A stretch of DNA of 5,690 nucleotides, taken from Actinomycetota bacterium. Lineage in GTDB: Bacteria > Actinomycetota > Actinomycetes > Streptosporangiales > Streptosporangiaceae. The translations under genes and the position numbers were made by a program. Below are positions 1 through 5,522 of the stretch, in pieces. Numbering within the stretch: the stretch's first letter is position 1; each line of letters starts with the position of its first letter. The stretch is taken from positions 31,943 to 37,632 of the forward strand of contig PLIQ01000161.1 of assembly GCA_003140115.1 (NCBI GenBank), written 5' to 3'. The notes beneath the pieces were generated by a model, which saw only the letters and a program-made list of their open reading frames with translations, did not search any database and was not told where the DNA came from.

Positions 1-15
1 GTTCGGTTCTGTGCG

Positions 16-969
16 TCATTCTGCTTCGGTCCGTATGTCCTGCGGACGACGGCCGGTTTCAAGGGCTTCGCGGATGGCGGCCAGTACTTTGGCTGGCTGG
101 GTCCGGATCTCGCGGGGCGTGAAGGGCAGCATAAGGATGCCGCGCTTGGCCATCCGGCGCTGCCGCTCGAGTGTCCGGGTGTGGTCGTGCGGCGACAGGT
201 GCCATTCGTGGGAGTCGACCTCCACTGCGACGCCTCGGTCGGGCCACCAGGCGTCCGGCCGGGCGATGAAGGTGCCGTCGTCGTCATACAGGGAGGCGTT
301 GAAGAGCGGCATCGGCAGGCCGGATTTTGCGAGCAGGTCCTTGAGGTCTCCTTCTGCCGCCGAATGGATCCCGTCGGCGACGTCGGTCAGAGCCTCGCGG
401 AACAGCTTTGATCCGACGCTCGGGCCCGCGTTGAGTTCGGCCGATAGGTCCGGGACAGTGCAGGCGCTTCGCTGCACGGCATCGGCCACCATCGCGCGTA
501 CGTCGCGCAGGCTGGTCAGGCCCCGGGCCGTGTCGGCGACAGCCCGCGCGGGAAGCGCGTAATACAACGGCCCGAGCCGCCAAATTCGCTTCGGCATCCG
601 GGTCGTGCGATGGAGTCGGACGAAAGCTACGTCCTGGCGTCGTCGCGACGCCGGGATCAAAACGTCGATGAGGTCCGCGACAGGCCCCCGGATGCGGTGC
701 TGCTGGAGAGCGGCCGGACCGGTGATCACACCGCCGCCACCCGCGTAGAGCATGGCGGCCATCTGATGCTGGATGATGGTCGGCGTCCCGGTCGCAGCCA
801 GGTAGACGCCGGGGATCAAGCTCTGCCACGAGTTCCCGGGACCGAGACGATGCCGGAGCGAACTAGCGGTGACGCCAGCGACGAGCGCTTGACGGCGGGT
901 GATTACGTCTAGCTGCTGACTCAGAAGCTGGCGGAGCGCATCGTCGCCAGCACGCGTGGTTACGCCCAT
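16..969 (-). CDS. AbiEi-type antitoxin-like protein with C-terminal DUF559 nuclease-like domain (solitary)
   Basis: Protein of 317 residues with two parts. Residues about 17-60 (DVITRRQALVAGVTASSLRH, then a G-W-L-PGVYL stretch) look like the winged-helix N-terminus of AbiEi-family antitoxins. A middle region (about 80-185) is typical of long actinobacterial members. Residues about 205-305 resemble DUF559, a Vsr-like PD-(D/E)XK fold: PDAWWPD (D239), VAVEVDSHEWH (E250, D252, H254, H257), then an R-rich helix and a GILMLPFTPREI strand. Such proteins are usually annotated as type IV antitoxin-like; function in DNA binding or cleavage is family inference, not shown. No AbiEii toxin gene lies on either visible side. 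The frame stays open to 1218, but that extension is low-complexity and crosses a palindromic repeat, so I place the start at the ATG at 969. No Shine-Dalgarno is visible. Third positions are A/T in 15 of 59 codons sampled at the 3' end, against 6 of 60 in rnj, which may mean an accessory or transferred gene. Confidence 0.8.
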   Translation of the reverse strand: MGVTTRAGDDALRQLLSQQLDVITRRQALVAGVTASSLRHRLGPGNSWQSLIPGVYLAATGTPTIIQHQMAAMLYAGGGGVITGPAALQQHRIRGPVADLIDVLIPASRRRQDVAFVRLHRTTRMPKRIWRLGPLYYALPARAVADTARGLTSLRDVRAMVADAVQRSACTVPDLSAELNAGPSVGSKLFREALTDVADGIHSAAEGDLKDLLAKSGLPMPLFNASLYDDDGTFIARPDAWWPDRGVAVEVDSHEWHLSPHDHTRTLERQRRMAKRGILMLPFTPREIRTQPAKVLAAIREALETGRRPQDIRTEAE

Positions 970-975
970 AGGGGC

Positions 976-981
976 ATCATG
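976..981 (-). promoter_or_regulatory. Possible -10 box of a leaderless AbiEi/DUF559 transcript
   Basis: CATGAT (4 of 6 match to TATAAT) is followed by exactly 6 nt and then the chosen ATG at 969, so transcription would start on the ATG. This fits the absence of a Shine-Dalgarno. No convincing -35 box stands 16-18 bp upstream, so the call is weak. Confidence 0.25.
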
Positions 982-1042
982 CGATCTGGGTCCGACAAAA
1001 CCTTCGGGTTGCGTATCCCCAGCCCCGCCCGCCTCGGCCCTA

Positions 1043-1073
1043 GGGCGCCCCGGGGGCGCCCCGGGCGCCCCGG
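1043..1073. repeat. GC-only near-tandem repeat, GGGCGCCCCGG x3
   Basis: Three copies of GGGCGCCCCGG lie at 1043-1053, 1054-1064 and 1063-1073, the last two sharing two bases. Each unit contains the palindrome GGGCGCCC. In very GC-rich DNA this could be simple slippage. No function is evident. Confidence 0.7.
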
Positions 1074-1078
1074 GCGTG

Positions 1079-1092
1079 GCCGACGCGTCGGC
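1079..1092. repeat. 14-bp perfect palindrome
   Basis: GCCGACGCGTCGGC reads the same on both strands. It lies beside the 48-bp element and 110 bp upstream of the AbiEi/DUF559 start, so it could be an operator or a structural part of the neighbouring repeat. There is no further support. Confidence 0.5.
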
Positions 1093-1098
1093 GGGCGC

Positions 1099-1146
1099 AC
1101 CGATGGAACATCGGTGCCGTTGTAGCGACAGCAATGTTCCATCGGT
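1099..1146. repeat. 48-bp palindromic element with nested alternative hairpins
   Basis: Perfect 13-bp inverted arms, ACCGATGGAACAT (1099-1111) and ATGTTCCATCGGT (1134-1146), enclose 22 nt. The inside extends the stem: TGCCGTTG (1115-1122) pairs with CGACAGCA (1126-1133) around a TAG loop, with one C-A mismatch and one G-U pair, leaving a CGG bulge. The left part is also a perfect hairpin alone: ACCGATG, GAA loop, CATCGGT (1099-1115). Thus one ACCGATG can pair with either of two CATCGGT copies (1109-1115, 1140-1146). No U-run follows on either strand, so it is not a standard intrinsic terminator. It may be a dispersed REP or MITE-like unit, or a structured leader. Confidence 0.75.
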
Positions 1147-1232
1147 TTCGCTGGTGACACGGCGGGAGGAGTGCGGGCCGGGCCGAAGGGTGGGGCCTGT
1201 GGGCGGGTTGGGGCACATAAGGGTGTGAGGTG

Positions 1233-1249
1233 CGGCCGTGGTACGGCCG
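1233..1249 (-). terminator. Hairpin in the rnj trailer, possible terminator
   Basis: CGGCCGT (1233-1239), loop GGT, ACGGCCG (1243-1249) give a 7-bp all-paired stem 82-98 nt after the rnj stop. No U-run follows. The RNA between the stop and the hairpin is C-rich and G-poor, which suits Rho-dependent rather than intrinsic termination. The role is inferred from position. Confidence 0.35.
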
Positions 1250-1330
1250 TGGCTCGGAAGCGGGACTTGCGGCGGCGCGGGGGTCGGGGGCGCGGGGGTT
1301 TGGGTGGGCCTGGCGGTGGTGGGGGGCGGG

Positions 1331-3016
1331 TCAGGCTTGGACTACTACGGGGATGATCATGGGGCGGCGGCGGTAGTTGTCGCTGACCCACTTGCCGACG
1401 ATGCGGCGGGCTAGCTGGCTGATCTGGTGGGCGTCGGTGATGCCGTCGGCGGCGGCCAGGGCCAGGGCTTCCTCGATCTTGGGCAGGACCTCGCCGAAGG
1501 CGGCGTCGTCGATGCCGGCGCCGCGGGCGTGGATCTCGGGGCCGGCCACCAACTTGCCGGAGTTGGCGTCGACCACGATCACCACCGAGACGAAGCCTTC
1601 CTCGCCGAGGATGCGCCGGTCTTTCAGCTGCGACTCGGTGACCTCGCCGACCGTGAGCCCGTCCACGTAGACGTACCCGCAGGGCACCGCGCCGACCACG
1701 CTGGCCTGGCCGTCTATCAGGTCCACCACGACACCGTCCTCGGCGATCACGATGTTGTCGTCGGGGACGCCGGTCAGCGAGGCGAGGTGGGCGTGCGCCC
1801 GCAGGTGCCGCCACTCGCCGTGGATCGGCATGAAGTTGCGCGGGCGGACCAGGTTCAGCACGTACAGCAATTCGCCGGCCGGCGCGTGCCCGGATACGTG
1901 CACCAGGGCGGAGCTGCGGTGCACCACACGGGCGCCGAGCCGGGTGAGGCCGTTGATGACCCGGTACACGGCGGTCTCGTTGCCGGGGATCAGCGAGGAG
2001 GCGAGGATGACGGTGTCGCCGGCGGCGATCCGGATCGGGTGGTCGCGGCCGGCCATCCGGGACAGCGCCGACATCGGCTCGCCCTGCGAGCCGGTGGAGA
2101 TCAGCACGACATCGCCGGGGGGCATCTCCTCGGCCTCGCGCAGGTCGACCAGGAGCCCGCCGGGCACGCGCAGGTAACCGAGGTCGCGGGCGACACCCAT
2201 GTTGCGGACCATGGACCGGCCGACGAAGGCGACCTTACGCCGGTGCTTGACCGCCGCGTTGAGCACCTGCTGGACCCGGTGCACGTGCGAGGCGAAGCAG
2301 GCCACGATGATGCGCTGCTTGGTGTTGGCGAAGATCTCGTCAAGCACGGGGGCGATCTCGCGCTCGGAGGTGACCACGCCGGGCACTTCGGCGTTGGTCG
2401 AGTCGGCCATCAGCAGGTCGACACCTTCGGTGCCGAGGCGGGCGAACCCGGCCAGGTCGGTGAGCCTGCCGTCCAGCGGCAACTGGTCCATCTTGAAGTC
2501 GCCGGTGTGCAGGACCAGGCCGGCCGGGGTCCGGATGGCCACGGCGAGGGCGTCCGGAATCGAGTGGTTGACGGCCAGGAACTCACAGTCAAAGGGCCCG
2601 AACGAGCTGTGGCTGCCCTCGACCACCTCCACCGTGACCGGGTCAAAGCGATGCTCGGCCAGCTTGCTCTGGACCAGGGCCAGGGTCAGCTTCGAGCCGA
2701 CCAGCGGGATGTCCGACCGCTCCCGGAGCAGGTACGGGATCGCGCCGATATGGTCCTCGTGCGCGTGGGTGAGGACGAGCGCCTCCACCTGGTCGAGCCG
2801 GCCGTCGAGGTAGCCGAAGTCGGGCAGGATCAGGTCCACGCCGGGCTGGTCAGGGTCCGGGAACAAAACCCCGCAATCCACTATGAGGAGGCGGCCGCGG
2901 TACTCGAAGACCGTCATGTTCCGGCCGATCTCGCCGAGCCCGCCCAGGGCTACGATGCGCAGGCCGCGGCGGGGCAGCGCGGGCGGCGGGGTGAGATCCG
3001 GATGCGGGTGGCTCAC
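1331..3016 (-). CDS. rnj: Ribonuclease J (metallo-beta-lactamase/beta-CASP family)
   Basis: Zinc-dependent RNase J, combining endonuclease and 5'-to-3' exonuclease activity in mRNA decay and RNA maturation in the cytoplasm. Its 561 residues are the usual length. The N-terminus holds GGLGEIGRN (25-33), then the metallo-beta-lactamase signature THAHEDH (H84, H86, D88, H89), with H151 and HTGDFK (D173) as further metal ligands. The beta-CASP insertion includes ADSTNAE (204-210), FASHVHR (241-247) and STGSQGEP (307-314). The core closes with HVSGHA (373-378) and MPIHGEW (H399), followed by the C-terminal domain (about 450-561). All catalytic motifs are intact. It starts with GTG at 3016, overlapping the dapA stop by 4 bases (GTGA), which implies translational coupling; the nearest GGGGA lies about 13 nt upstream. 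The dapA-rnj order is the known actinomycete arrangement. Confidence 0.97.
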   Translation of the reverse strand: MSHPHPDLTPPPALPRRGLRIVALGGLGEIGRNMTVFEYRGRLLIVDCGVLFPDPDQPGVDLILPDFGYLDGRLDQVEALVLTHAHEDHIGAIPYLLRERSDIPLVGSKLTLALVQSKLAEHRFDPVTVEVVEGSHSSFGPFDCEFLAVNHSIPDALAVAIRTPAGLVLHTGDFKMDQLPLDGRLTDLAGFARLGTEGVDLLMADSTNAEVPGVVTSEREIAPVLDEIFANTKQRIIVACFASHVHRVQQVLNAAVKHRRKVAFVGRSMVRNMGVARDLGYLRVPGGLLVDLREAEEMPPGDVVLISTGSQGEPMSALSRMAGRDHPIRIAAGDTVILASSLIPGNETAVYRVINGLTRLGARVVHRSSALVHVSGHAPAGELLYVLNLVRPRNFMPIHGEWRHLRAHAHLASLTGVPDDNIVIAEDGVVVDLIDGQASVVGAVPCGYVYVDGLTVGEVTESQLKDRRILGEEGFVSVVIVVDANSGKLVAGPEIHARGAGIDDAAFGEVLPKIEEALALAAADGITDAHQISQLARRIVGKWVSDNYRRRPMIIPVVVQA

Positions 3017-3927
3017 GCGCTCAGGCCGTTCCCCGGCAGCTTCACGCCGCCGGCGGTGAGGTCAAGAGCCAGCTGATACCGTTCGGCCTCGGTGGCGGCC
3101 AGCAGCGGGCCGCGCACCGCACCGCCCGGCAGGCCGAGCAGGTCCAGGGCGGCCTTGGTCATCACCGCGCCCTGGTTGCGGAACAGGCCGTCGTAGACCG
3201 GGATGAGCTCGTAGTGGAGCTGCCGGGCCCCGGCGACGTCGCCGGCGCCGAACGCGTCGATCATCTCGTGCAGCCGGTCCCCCACGACGTGGCCGACCAC
3301 GCTGATGAAGCCGACCGCGCCGAGGGAGAGCCAGGGCAGGTTCAGCATGTCCGTACCGCAGTAATAAATAAGGTCGGTCCGGGCCAGCACGTGCGAGGTG
3401 GCGGACGCGTCGTCCTTGGCGTCCTTGACGCCGACGATCCGCGGGTGAGCGGCCAGCCGGACCAGGGTCTCGGTGGCAACGGCCGCGCCGGTCCGGCCCG
3501 GGATGTCGTAGATCAGCATCGGCAGGCCGGTCGCGTCGGCGACCGCGGTGAAGTGGGCTTCCAGGGCCGGCTGCGGCGGCTTGCTGTAGTAGGGGGTGAC
3601 GACCAGCAGGCCGTGCGCCCCGGCCTGTTCGGCGCGACGGGCCAGCTCGATGGTGTGCGCGGTGATGTTGGTGCCGACGCCGGCGACCACCTGCGCGCGG
3701 GAGCCCACCGCCTCGAGCACCACCTGGATCAGGCGCTCTTTCTCGGCATCGGTGGTGGTCGGCGCCTCCCCGGTGGTCCCGTTCAGCACCAGGGCGTCAT
3801 TGCGCATGTCGGTAACCAGGTACTCGGCGAGGCGGGCCGCCCCGTCGTAGTCGACGGCCCCATCGGGGGTCATGGGGGTGATCATCGCCGTGACCATCTG
3901 CCCAAACGGCGCGCTGGTTGTCGTCAT
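3013..3927 (-). CDS. dapA: 4-hydroxy-tetrahydrodipicolinate synthase
   Basis: Condenses pyruvate with aspartate semialdehyde, the first committed step of diaminopimelate/lysine synthesis, needed for peptidoglycan. At 304 residues it matches the usual TIM-barrel length. Visible motifs: NGTTGE (T51, T52), TPYYSKP (tyrosines 113-114), YDIPGRTG (Y140, R145) and GVKDA, where K168 is the Schiff-base lysine; these correspond to E. coli T44/T45, Y107, Y133, R138 and K161. The later GTDML (191-195) and GFISVVGHV (206-214) segments also fit true DapA. No key residue is missing. The start is the ATG at 3927. No Shine-Dalgarno precedes it, but a -10-like box at leaderless spacing does. The stop overlaps the rnj start, making a two-gene operon. 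In Mycobacterium thyX precedes dapA; here a lipoprotein gene does. Confidence 0.97.
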   Translation of the reverse strand: MTTTSAPFGQMVTAMITPMTPDGAVDYDGAARLAEYLVTDMRNDALVLNGTTGEAPTTTDAEKERLIQVVLEAVGSRAQVVAGVGTNITAHTIELARRAEQAGAHGLLVVTPYYSKPPQPALEAHFTAVADATGLPMLIYDIPGRTGAAVATETLVRLAAHPRIVGVKDAKDDASATSHVLARTDLIYYCGTDMLNLPWLSLGAVGFISVVGHVVGDRLHEMIDAFGAGDVAGARQLHYELIPVYDGLFRNQGAVMTKAALDLLGLPGGAVRGPLLAATEAERYQLALDLTAGGVKLPGNGLSA

Positions 3928-3933
3928 ACCCGA

Positions 3934-3939
3934 ACGCTA
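3934..3939 (-). promoter_or_regulatory. Putative -10 box for a leaderless dapA mRNA
   Basis: TAGCGT fits the actinomycete TANNNT pattern and is followed by 6 nt (TCGGGT) and then the ATG at 3927, so the predicted first base of the RNA is the A of the start codon. The lack of any Shine-Dalgarno agrees. The -35 region is not convincing (TACTTT at 17-bp spacing). Confidence 0.5.
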
Positions 3940-3981
3940 CCCGCAACCAGGTGCGCAAAGTAGTCGGCATACCGTCACCCC

Positions 3982-3997
3982 GGCGGGAAATCCCGCC
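3982..3997. promoter_or_regulatory. 16-bp inverted repeat upstream of dapA, possible operator
   Basis: On the minus strand GGCGGGATTTCCCGCC has 7-bp perfect arms around two central bases. It lies 55-70 bp upstream of the predicted dapA transcription start, where an activator or repressor could bind. It could equally be a small hairpin at the end of the lipoprotein transcript. No regulator is recognised for it. Confidence 0.4.
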
Positions 3998-4051
3998 AGG
4001 GCCCGATTCGGCGCAGGGCTGGCCGGCCCCTGTGCGGCCAGCTCTGGTATG

Positions 4052-4072
4052 GCCAGCCCGCAGCGGGCTGGC
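4052..4072 (-). terminator. Strong hairpin after the lipoprotein gene, possible terminator
   Basis: GCCAGCCCGC (4052-4061), one base, GCGGGCTGGC (4063-4072): 10-nt perfect arms, beginning 13 nt after the lipoprotein stop codon. No U-run follows (ATACC on the transcript), so intrinsic termination would be atypical, though U-poor hairpins are often proposed for actinomycetes. A second copy of GGGCTGGC at 4016-4023 can compete for the same GCCAGCCC arm. Confidence 0.5.
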
Positions 4073-4085
4073 GGCTCGGCCGGGG

Positions 4086-5366
4086 TCAGCCGTCGCGGAT
4101 GATCTGGGTCAGCTGAGCGGCCATTTCGGCCAGGGCCTGCCGCGGTTGCTTCTGGTGCGTGAGGGCCTGGTACACCGAGCTGGAGATGGCCAGGCTGGCC
4201 TGGTCGTAATTGGAGATCGCCGGGCGCGGCTGCGCGGAGTTGATGGCCTGCTCAAGCACGGGAAGGTAGGGATAGCTGCGGATCAGGGCCGGGTCGGTAT
4301 AGAGCTGCGTCCATACCGGCGGGAACGATCCCTGCTCGAGCATCTCCTTCTCGTTGGTCAGGTACGTCATGTACTTGATGAAGTTCAGGGCCGTTCGCTG
4401 ATGCTGGGAGTACGCGCTGATCGCGAGGTTGGCGCCGCCCAGGGAGCTAGAACCGATGCCGTCGGGGCCCGGCAGCGCCACGACGCCGAACTTCCCGTAC
4501 ACCTTGTTGTCCGGTCCGGGCACGGACAGCGCCGCGTAGACGTCGGGCCAGTTGTCGAGGAACAAGAACTTGCCTGCCTCGAACGCGGCCTGGGCCGACT
4601 CCTCTTCGTAGGTGAGCGTGACCTTGGGGATCCAGCCCTGCTGGAACCCGCTGACCAGGAACTTTAGTCCGTCGAGCGCCTGGGGTGAGTCCACGGTGAC
4701 CTTGTTGCCGTCGGCGGACATGATCGACCCGCCGGCCGACTGAACCGCCGCGGCGAAGTCGACGGTGAGGCCCTCATAGGGGGCGAACGTGCCGGCGTAC
4801 CCGTCCAGGCCGTACTTCGGTGCCACGGTCTCGGCGAGCTTGGCCAGCTGGGCCCAGGTCTTGGGCGGCTGCTGGCCCGCCTTGGCGAGGATGTCCTTGC
4901 GGTAGTAGAGGAGATCCGCGTTGCTGTAGTCGGGTACGGCGTACAGGCGGCCCTGGTACATGGCGGTGGCCACGGCCGGCTTGAGAAAATCCTTCAGCGG
5001 GAACTGGCTCTCGGGCAGCGGGATGATCCAGCCGTTCGAAGCGAACTCCGCGGTCCAGATGACGTCCATGTCGATGACGTCATACTCGTCGCTCTTGGCC
5101 TGGAGGTTCGCCACCAGCTCGGCCAGTTGGTCGTTGGACGCCTCGGGCAGCAGCAGCAGGGTGACCTTCTGGTTGGGATAGCGCTGGTTCCAGTTAGTGA
5201 TCACGCCCTGCAGCCAGCCGGAGTTGTCCTTGCCGATGGCCAAGGTGATCGGGCCGATCCCGTTGGTCGACGGGGCCTGGCCGCCCGGCGAGGCGCATCC
5301 GGCGGCCAGGAGGAGGGCGACCGCGACGGCGGCGATAGCAGGCCACGCACGCCGCCTACGGGCCAC
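4086..5366 (-). CDS. ABC-transporter sugar substrate-binding lipoprotein (extracellular family 1)
   Basis: Captures a solute outside the membrane for an ABC importer. The 426 residues begin with a lipoprotein signal: RRRR (3-6), a hydrophobic core (9-20) and lipobox LAAGC with the lipidated C24. The mature protein is a typical family 1 sugar-binding protein: YDVIDMDVIWTAEFA (95-109), LYAVPDYSNADLLYYRKDIL (141-160), NWPDVYAAL (272-280), GGANLAISAYS (310-320), NFIKYMT (328-334) and RPAISNYDQ (381-389). These resemble trehalose/maltose-type proteins such as LpqY and ThuE; the true ligand is not readable. The GTG start at 5366 is chosen because it yields the complete signal peptide and follows AGGTGGAG. 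No permease or ATPase gene follows, so it must pair with components encoded elsewhere. Its promoter lies in an A/T-rich island shared with the divergent padR-type gene, suggesting control by that regulator. Confidence 0.93.
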   Translation of the reverse strand: MARRRRAWPAIAAVAVALLLAAGCASPGGQAPSTNGIGPITLAIGKDNSGWLQGVITNWNQRYPNQKVTLLLLPEASNDQLAELVANLQAKSDEYDVIDMDVIWTAEFASNGWIIPLPESQFPLKDFLKPAVATAMYQGRLYAVPDYSNADLLYYRKDILAKAGQQPPKTWAQLAKLAETVAPKYGLDGYAGTFAPYEGLTVDFAAAVQSAGGSIMSADGNKVTVDSPQALDGLKFLVSGFQQGWIPKVTLTYEEESAQAAFEAGKFLFLDNWPDVYAALSVPGPDNKVYGKFGVVALPGPDGIGSSSLGGANLAISAYSQHQRTALNFIKYMTYLTNEKEMLEQGSFPPVWTQLYTDPALIRSYPYLPVLEQAINSAQPRPAISNYDQASLAISSSVYQALTHQKQPRQALAEMAAQLTQIIRDG

Positions 5367-5368
5367 GA

Positions 5369-5376
5369 CTCCACCT
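5369..5376 (-). promoter_or_regulatory. Ribosome binding site of the lipoprotein gene
   Basis: AGGTGGAG ends 2 nt before the GTG start at 5366 (AGGTGG ends 4 nt before it). The spacing is slightly short, but it supports this GTG; no other in-frame start would keep the signal peptide intact. Confidence 0.6.
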
Positions 5377-5394
5377 GCCCTCTAGATTCGTAGA

Positions 5395-5407
5395 TGCATG
5401 TTATGCA
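5395..5407. promoter_or_regulatory. Dyad TGCAT-GTT-ATGCA over the -10 box
   Basis: Perfect 5-bp arms around GTT, covering the -10 hexamer of the lipoprotein promoter. It includes one copy of TGTTATG, which recurs 13 bp away (5412) and in front of the padR-type gene (5531). The position suits a repressor blocking RNA polymerase. Confidence 0.45.
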
Positions 5408-5428
5408 CCGTTGTTATGTATATGTCAA
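5400..5428 (-). promoter_or_regulatory. Promoter of the lipoprotein gene (TTGACA-N17-CATAAC)
   Basis: A perfect -35 TTGACA (5428-5423), 17-bp spacer and -10 CATAAC (5405-5400, 4 of 6 to TATAAT) match a vegetative-type sigma promoter. Predicted transcription would start near 5393, giving a leader of about 27 nt that contains the ribosome binding site. The region is strikingly A/T-rich against its surroundings and is overlapped by candidate operators on both boxes. Confidence 0.75.
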
Positions 5429-5442
5429 CACGATCACATAAC
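5413..5442. promoter_or_regulatory. Inverted repeat GTTATGT-N16-ACATAAC over the -35 box, likely operator
   Basis: Perfect 7-bp arms at 5413-5419 and 5436-5442 flank the -35 hexamer. Nested inside is ATGT-N10-ACAT (5422-5439). PadR-family repressors are known to bind dyads of ATGT/ACAT half-sites, and a PadR-type gene starts about 170 bp away, so this is the best candidate operator for the lipoprotein gene. Binding is inferred. Confidence 0.5.
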
Positions 5443-5458
5443 GACTCCGACATGTTTC

Positions 5459-5482
5459 GCGCCGACGCGCCGACGCGCCGGG
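5459..5482. repeat. Short tandem repeat, 8-bp unit GCGCCGAC
   Basis: Two exact copies (5459-5466, 5467-5474) and a third matching 6 of 8 (GCGCCGGG, 5475-5482), lying between the two operator clusters of the divergent promoter region. It may be slippage; no function is evident. Confidence 0.6.
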
Positions 5483-5522
5483 TCCCAACGTAGCTGGCCG
5501 AAACTCGCCGGGCGCAGGGGCT

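Larger units (their letters stand above)
970..1330. other. 361-bp intergenic region between rnj and the AbiEi/DUF559 gene
   Basis: No convincing gene is present; the frames open across it give proline/arginine/glycine-rich translations without homology I recognise. From the rnj side it holds a C-rich (minus-strand) trailer with a plus-strand G-quadruplex pattern (1279-1308), a 7-bp hairpin (1233-1249), a 48-bp palindromic element (1099-1146), a 14-bp palindrome (1079-1092) and GC-rich near-tandem repeats (1043-1073). It must contain the end of the dapA-rnj transcript and the promoter of the next gene. Confidence 0.8.

Noticed and set aside
1099..1146. Standard intrinsic terminator for rnj
   Set aside because: Strong hairpin but no U-run on the minus strand, and about 185 nt past the stop; better described as a repeat or regulatory element.
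1043..1146. CRISPR-like repeats
   Set aside because: Units are too short, contiguous or palindromic, with no regular spacers.
970..1218. N-terminal extension of the AbiEi/DUF559 frame
   Set aside because: The 83 extra codons are Gly/Ala/Pro-rich, cross the palindromic element and GC repeats, and family homology starts only after the ATG at 969.
956..1228. 90-codon plus-strand frame over the intergenic gap
   Set aside because: Pro/Gly/Ala-rich, runs through the palindrome and repeats, no Shine-Dalgarno recognised.
960..1814. 284-codon minus-strand open frame overlapping the rnj 3' end and the intergenic gap
   Set aside because: Out-of-frame shadow of rnj, then an Arg/Pro-rich run through repeats; no recognisable domain and no ribosome binding site seen.
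1427..3076. 549-codon plus-strand open frame
   Set aside because: It lies entirely antisense to rnj and the end of dapA. Its Val/Asp/His/Gly-rich translation is what high-GC codon bias yields on the opposite strand; no family resemblance.
3214..3963. 249-codon plus-strand open frame antisense to dapA
   Set aside because: Mirror of an intact, motif-complete dapA; low-complexity Gly/Val/Arg translation.
3918..4667. 249-codon plus-strand open frame antisense to the lipoprotein gene
   Set aside because: Shadow of a well-supported gene; no domain and no supporting start signals.
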